Shown piece by piece: positions 5,738-6,472 of a stretch of DNA of 6,472 bases. Position numbers and translations under genes: made by a program. Position 1 is the stretch's first letter, and each line of letters opens with the position of its first letter. The notes beneath the pieces were generated by a model. It saw nothing but the letters and a program-made list of their open reading frames with translations, had not been told where the DNA came from and searched no databases. The DNA is from Rhodospirillales bacterium (lineage in GTDB: Bacteria > Pseudomonadota > Alphaproteobacteria > Rhodospirillales > Casp-alpha2), in assembly GCA_018664265.1 (NCBI GenBank), contig JABJOR010000555.1, forward strand, positions 1-6,472, written 5' to 3'.

Positions 5738-6472
5738 TGTCTGAAGCCCTAAAAAATCTTGTCGATATTTCAGATACCCCTGCTGCCATGCGTGCACAGG
5801 TGGATGGCATGCTTGAGCGTGCACGCTGGGCGTCTCAAATTTATCACCGCTATGATCGGGATCAGACCCTTGCTATTGCCGAAGCCGTTGCCCGTGTTGC
5901 ACACAGCAAGGCTGGTGAATATGCAGAATGGGCTGTGGCTGAAACTGGCTTTGGTGTGGTTGAACACAAGAAGCTTAAGAACGAATTCTCCAGCATGGGA
6001 TTGCTGGATTTCTATCGCGATTGGGACTTTGTCAATCCACGTATTGATGAAGAACGTAAGATTGTTGAATTACCCCGCCCCGCTGGTGTGGTCTTCGCCC
6101 TTGCACCTTCAACCAACCCGATTGCCACCGTTTTCTTTAAGGTCCTATCGGCTTTGATGACCCGCAACGCAATTGTTTTCACACCTCATCCTGCGGCGCG
6201 GGAGTGTTGTATTGATGCGGTTGATACACTCTCAGCCGTAGCGACTGAAGCTGGTGCGCCAGATGGTATTATCCAAGTTGTACGCAAACCAACTGTTCCG
6301 CTGATTGAAGAATTCATGAGCTCTGAAAAGACTGATGTGATTTTGGCAACGGGTGGTACGGCAATGGTTCGTGCTGCTTACTCCTCATCCAACCCAGCGA
6401 TTGGTGTTGGACCGGGAAACGCGCCAGCATTTGTCGATTCTACTGCGGATTTAAAACAGGCCGCTGAAAATC
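5737..6472 (+). CDS. Acylating (CoA-dependent) aldehyde dehydrogenase, partial
   Basis: The first 245 residues are present; the right edge cuts the gene before the catalytic cysteine. Members of this branch (AdhE N-terminal domain, EutE/PduP, SauS) oxidise an aldehyde with NAD(P)+ and CoA to an acyl-CoA. The evidence is a set of segments resembling that branch: PAGVVFALAPSTNPIATVFFK at about 111-131, then TRNAIVFTPHP, followed by ILATGGTAMVRAAYSSSNPAIGVGPGNAP near the end of the fragment, which forms part of the nucleotide-binding face. These are closer to acylating than to ordinary hydrolytic aldehyde dehydrogenases. The start is fixed by AGGAGGG seven bases upstream and a one-base overlap with the aminotransferase stop. 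Acting after the aminotransferase it would give an acyl-CoA. The sulfoacetaldehyde-dehydrogenase (SauS) branch is one candidate, but the fragment alone cannot separate it from other acylating types. Confidence 0.88.
   Translation, partial: MSEALKNLVDISDTPAAMRAQVDGMLERARWASQIYHRYDRDQTLAIAEAVARVAHSKAGEYAEWAVAETGFGVVEHKKLKNEFSSMGLLDFYRDWDFVNPRIDEERKIVELPRPAGVVFALAPSTNPIATVFFKVLSALMTRNAIVFTPHPAARECCIDAVDTLSAVATEAGAPDGIIQVVRKPTVPLIEEFMSSEKTDVILATGGTAMVRAAYSSSNPAIGVGPGNAPAFVDSTADLKQAAEN

Noticed and set aside
5759..6157. 132-residue frame inside the aldehyde dehydrogenase gene
   Set aside because: Out-of-frame shadow of a well-supported gene.

Overview
The window looks like a piece of a proteobacterial chromosome, most likely from an alphaproteobacterium of moderate GC content. 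The lineage is inferred from protein style (a Tat-exported polyamine-type binding protein, an AraC regulator with an arabinose-binding-like N-terminal domain, a DeoR/GlpR regulator) and was not tested. Six protein genes fill almost all of it. There are no RNA genes, insertion sequences, CRISPR arrays or phage genes that I can see.

Left half (1-3319): an ABC importer module of the spermidine/putrescine (PotABCD) superfamily on the minus strand. The periplasmic binding-protein gene (887-2020) comes first, then a strong intercistronic hairpin (852-875), then the ATPase gene (1-808), which runs off the left edge. The permease genes are presumably beyond that edge. Divergent from the binding protein, across a 240-bp control region, is an AraC-family activator gene (2261-3319).

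Right half (3357-6472): a DeoR/GlpR-family repressor gene (3357-4124, minus) is divergent, across a 341-bp AT-rich region, from a catabolic pair. The pair is a class III PLP aminotransferase (4466-5737) and an acylating-type, CoA-dependent aldehyde dehydrogenase (5737 to the right edge), overlapping by one base. The AT-rich region carries near-identical 18-bp sites (17 of 18 bases match), one toward each gene. A third, related element sits next to the right-hand site. These are the best candidates for operators of the DeoR regulator.

How it may work together: the importer brings in an amino compound, the aminotransferase turns its amino group into an aldehyde, and the dehydrogenase converts the aldehyde to an acyl-CoA thioester. 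The two regulator genes converge tail to tail (37 bp apart) and each is divergent from its own target operon, giving a mirror-image layout. The substrate is not decided by the sequence. Polyamines or other small amines are suggested by the importer class, and taurine-like compounds by analogy with known aminotransferase plus acylating sulfoacetaldehyde dehydrogenase pairs. That the two halves form one pathway is inferred from adjacency only.
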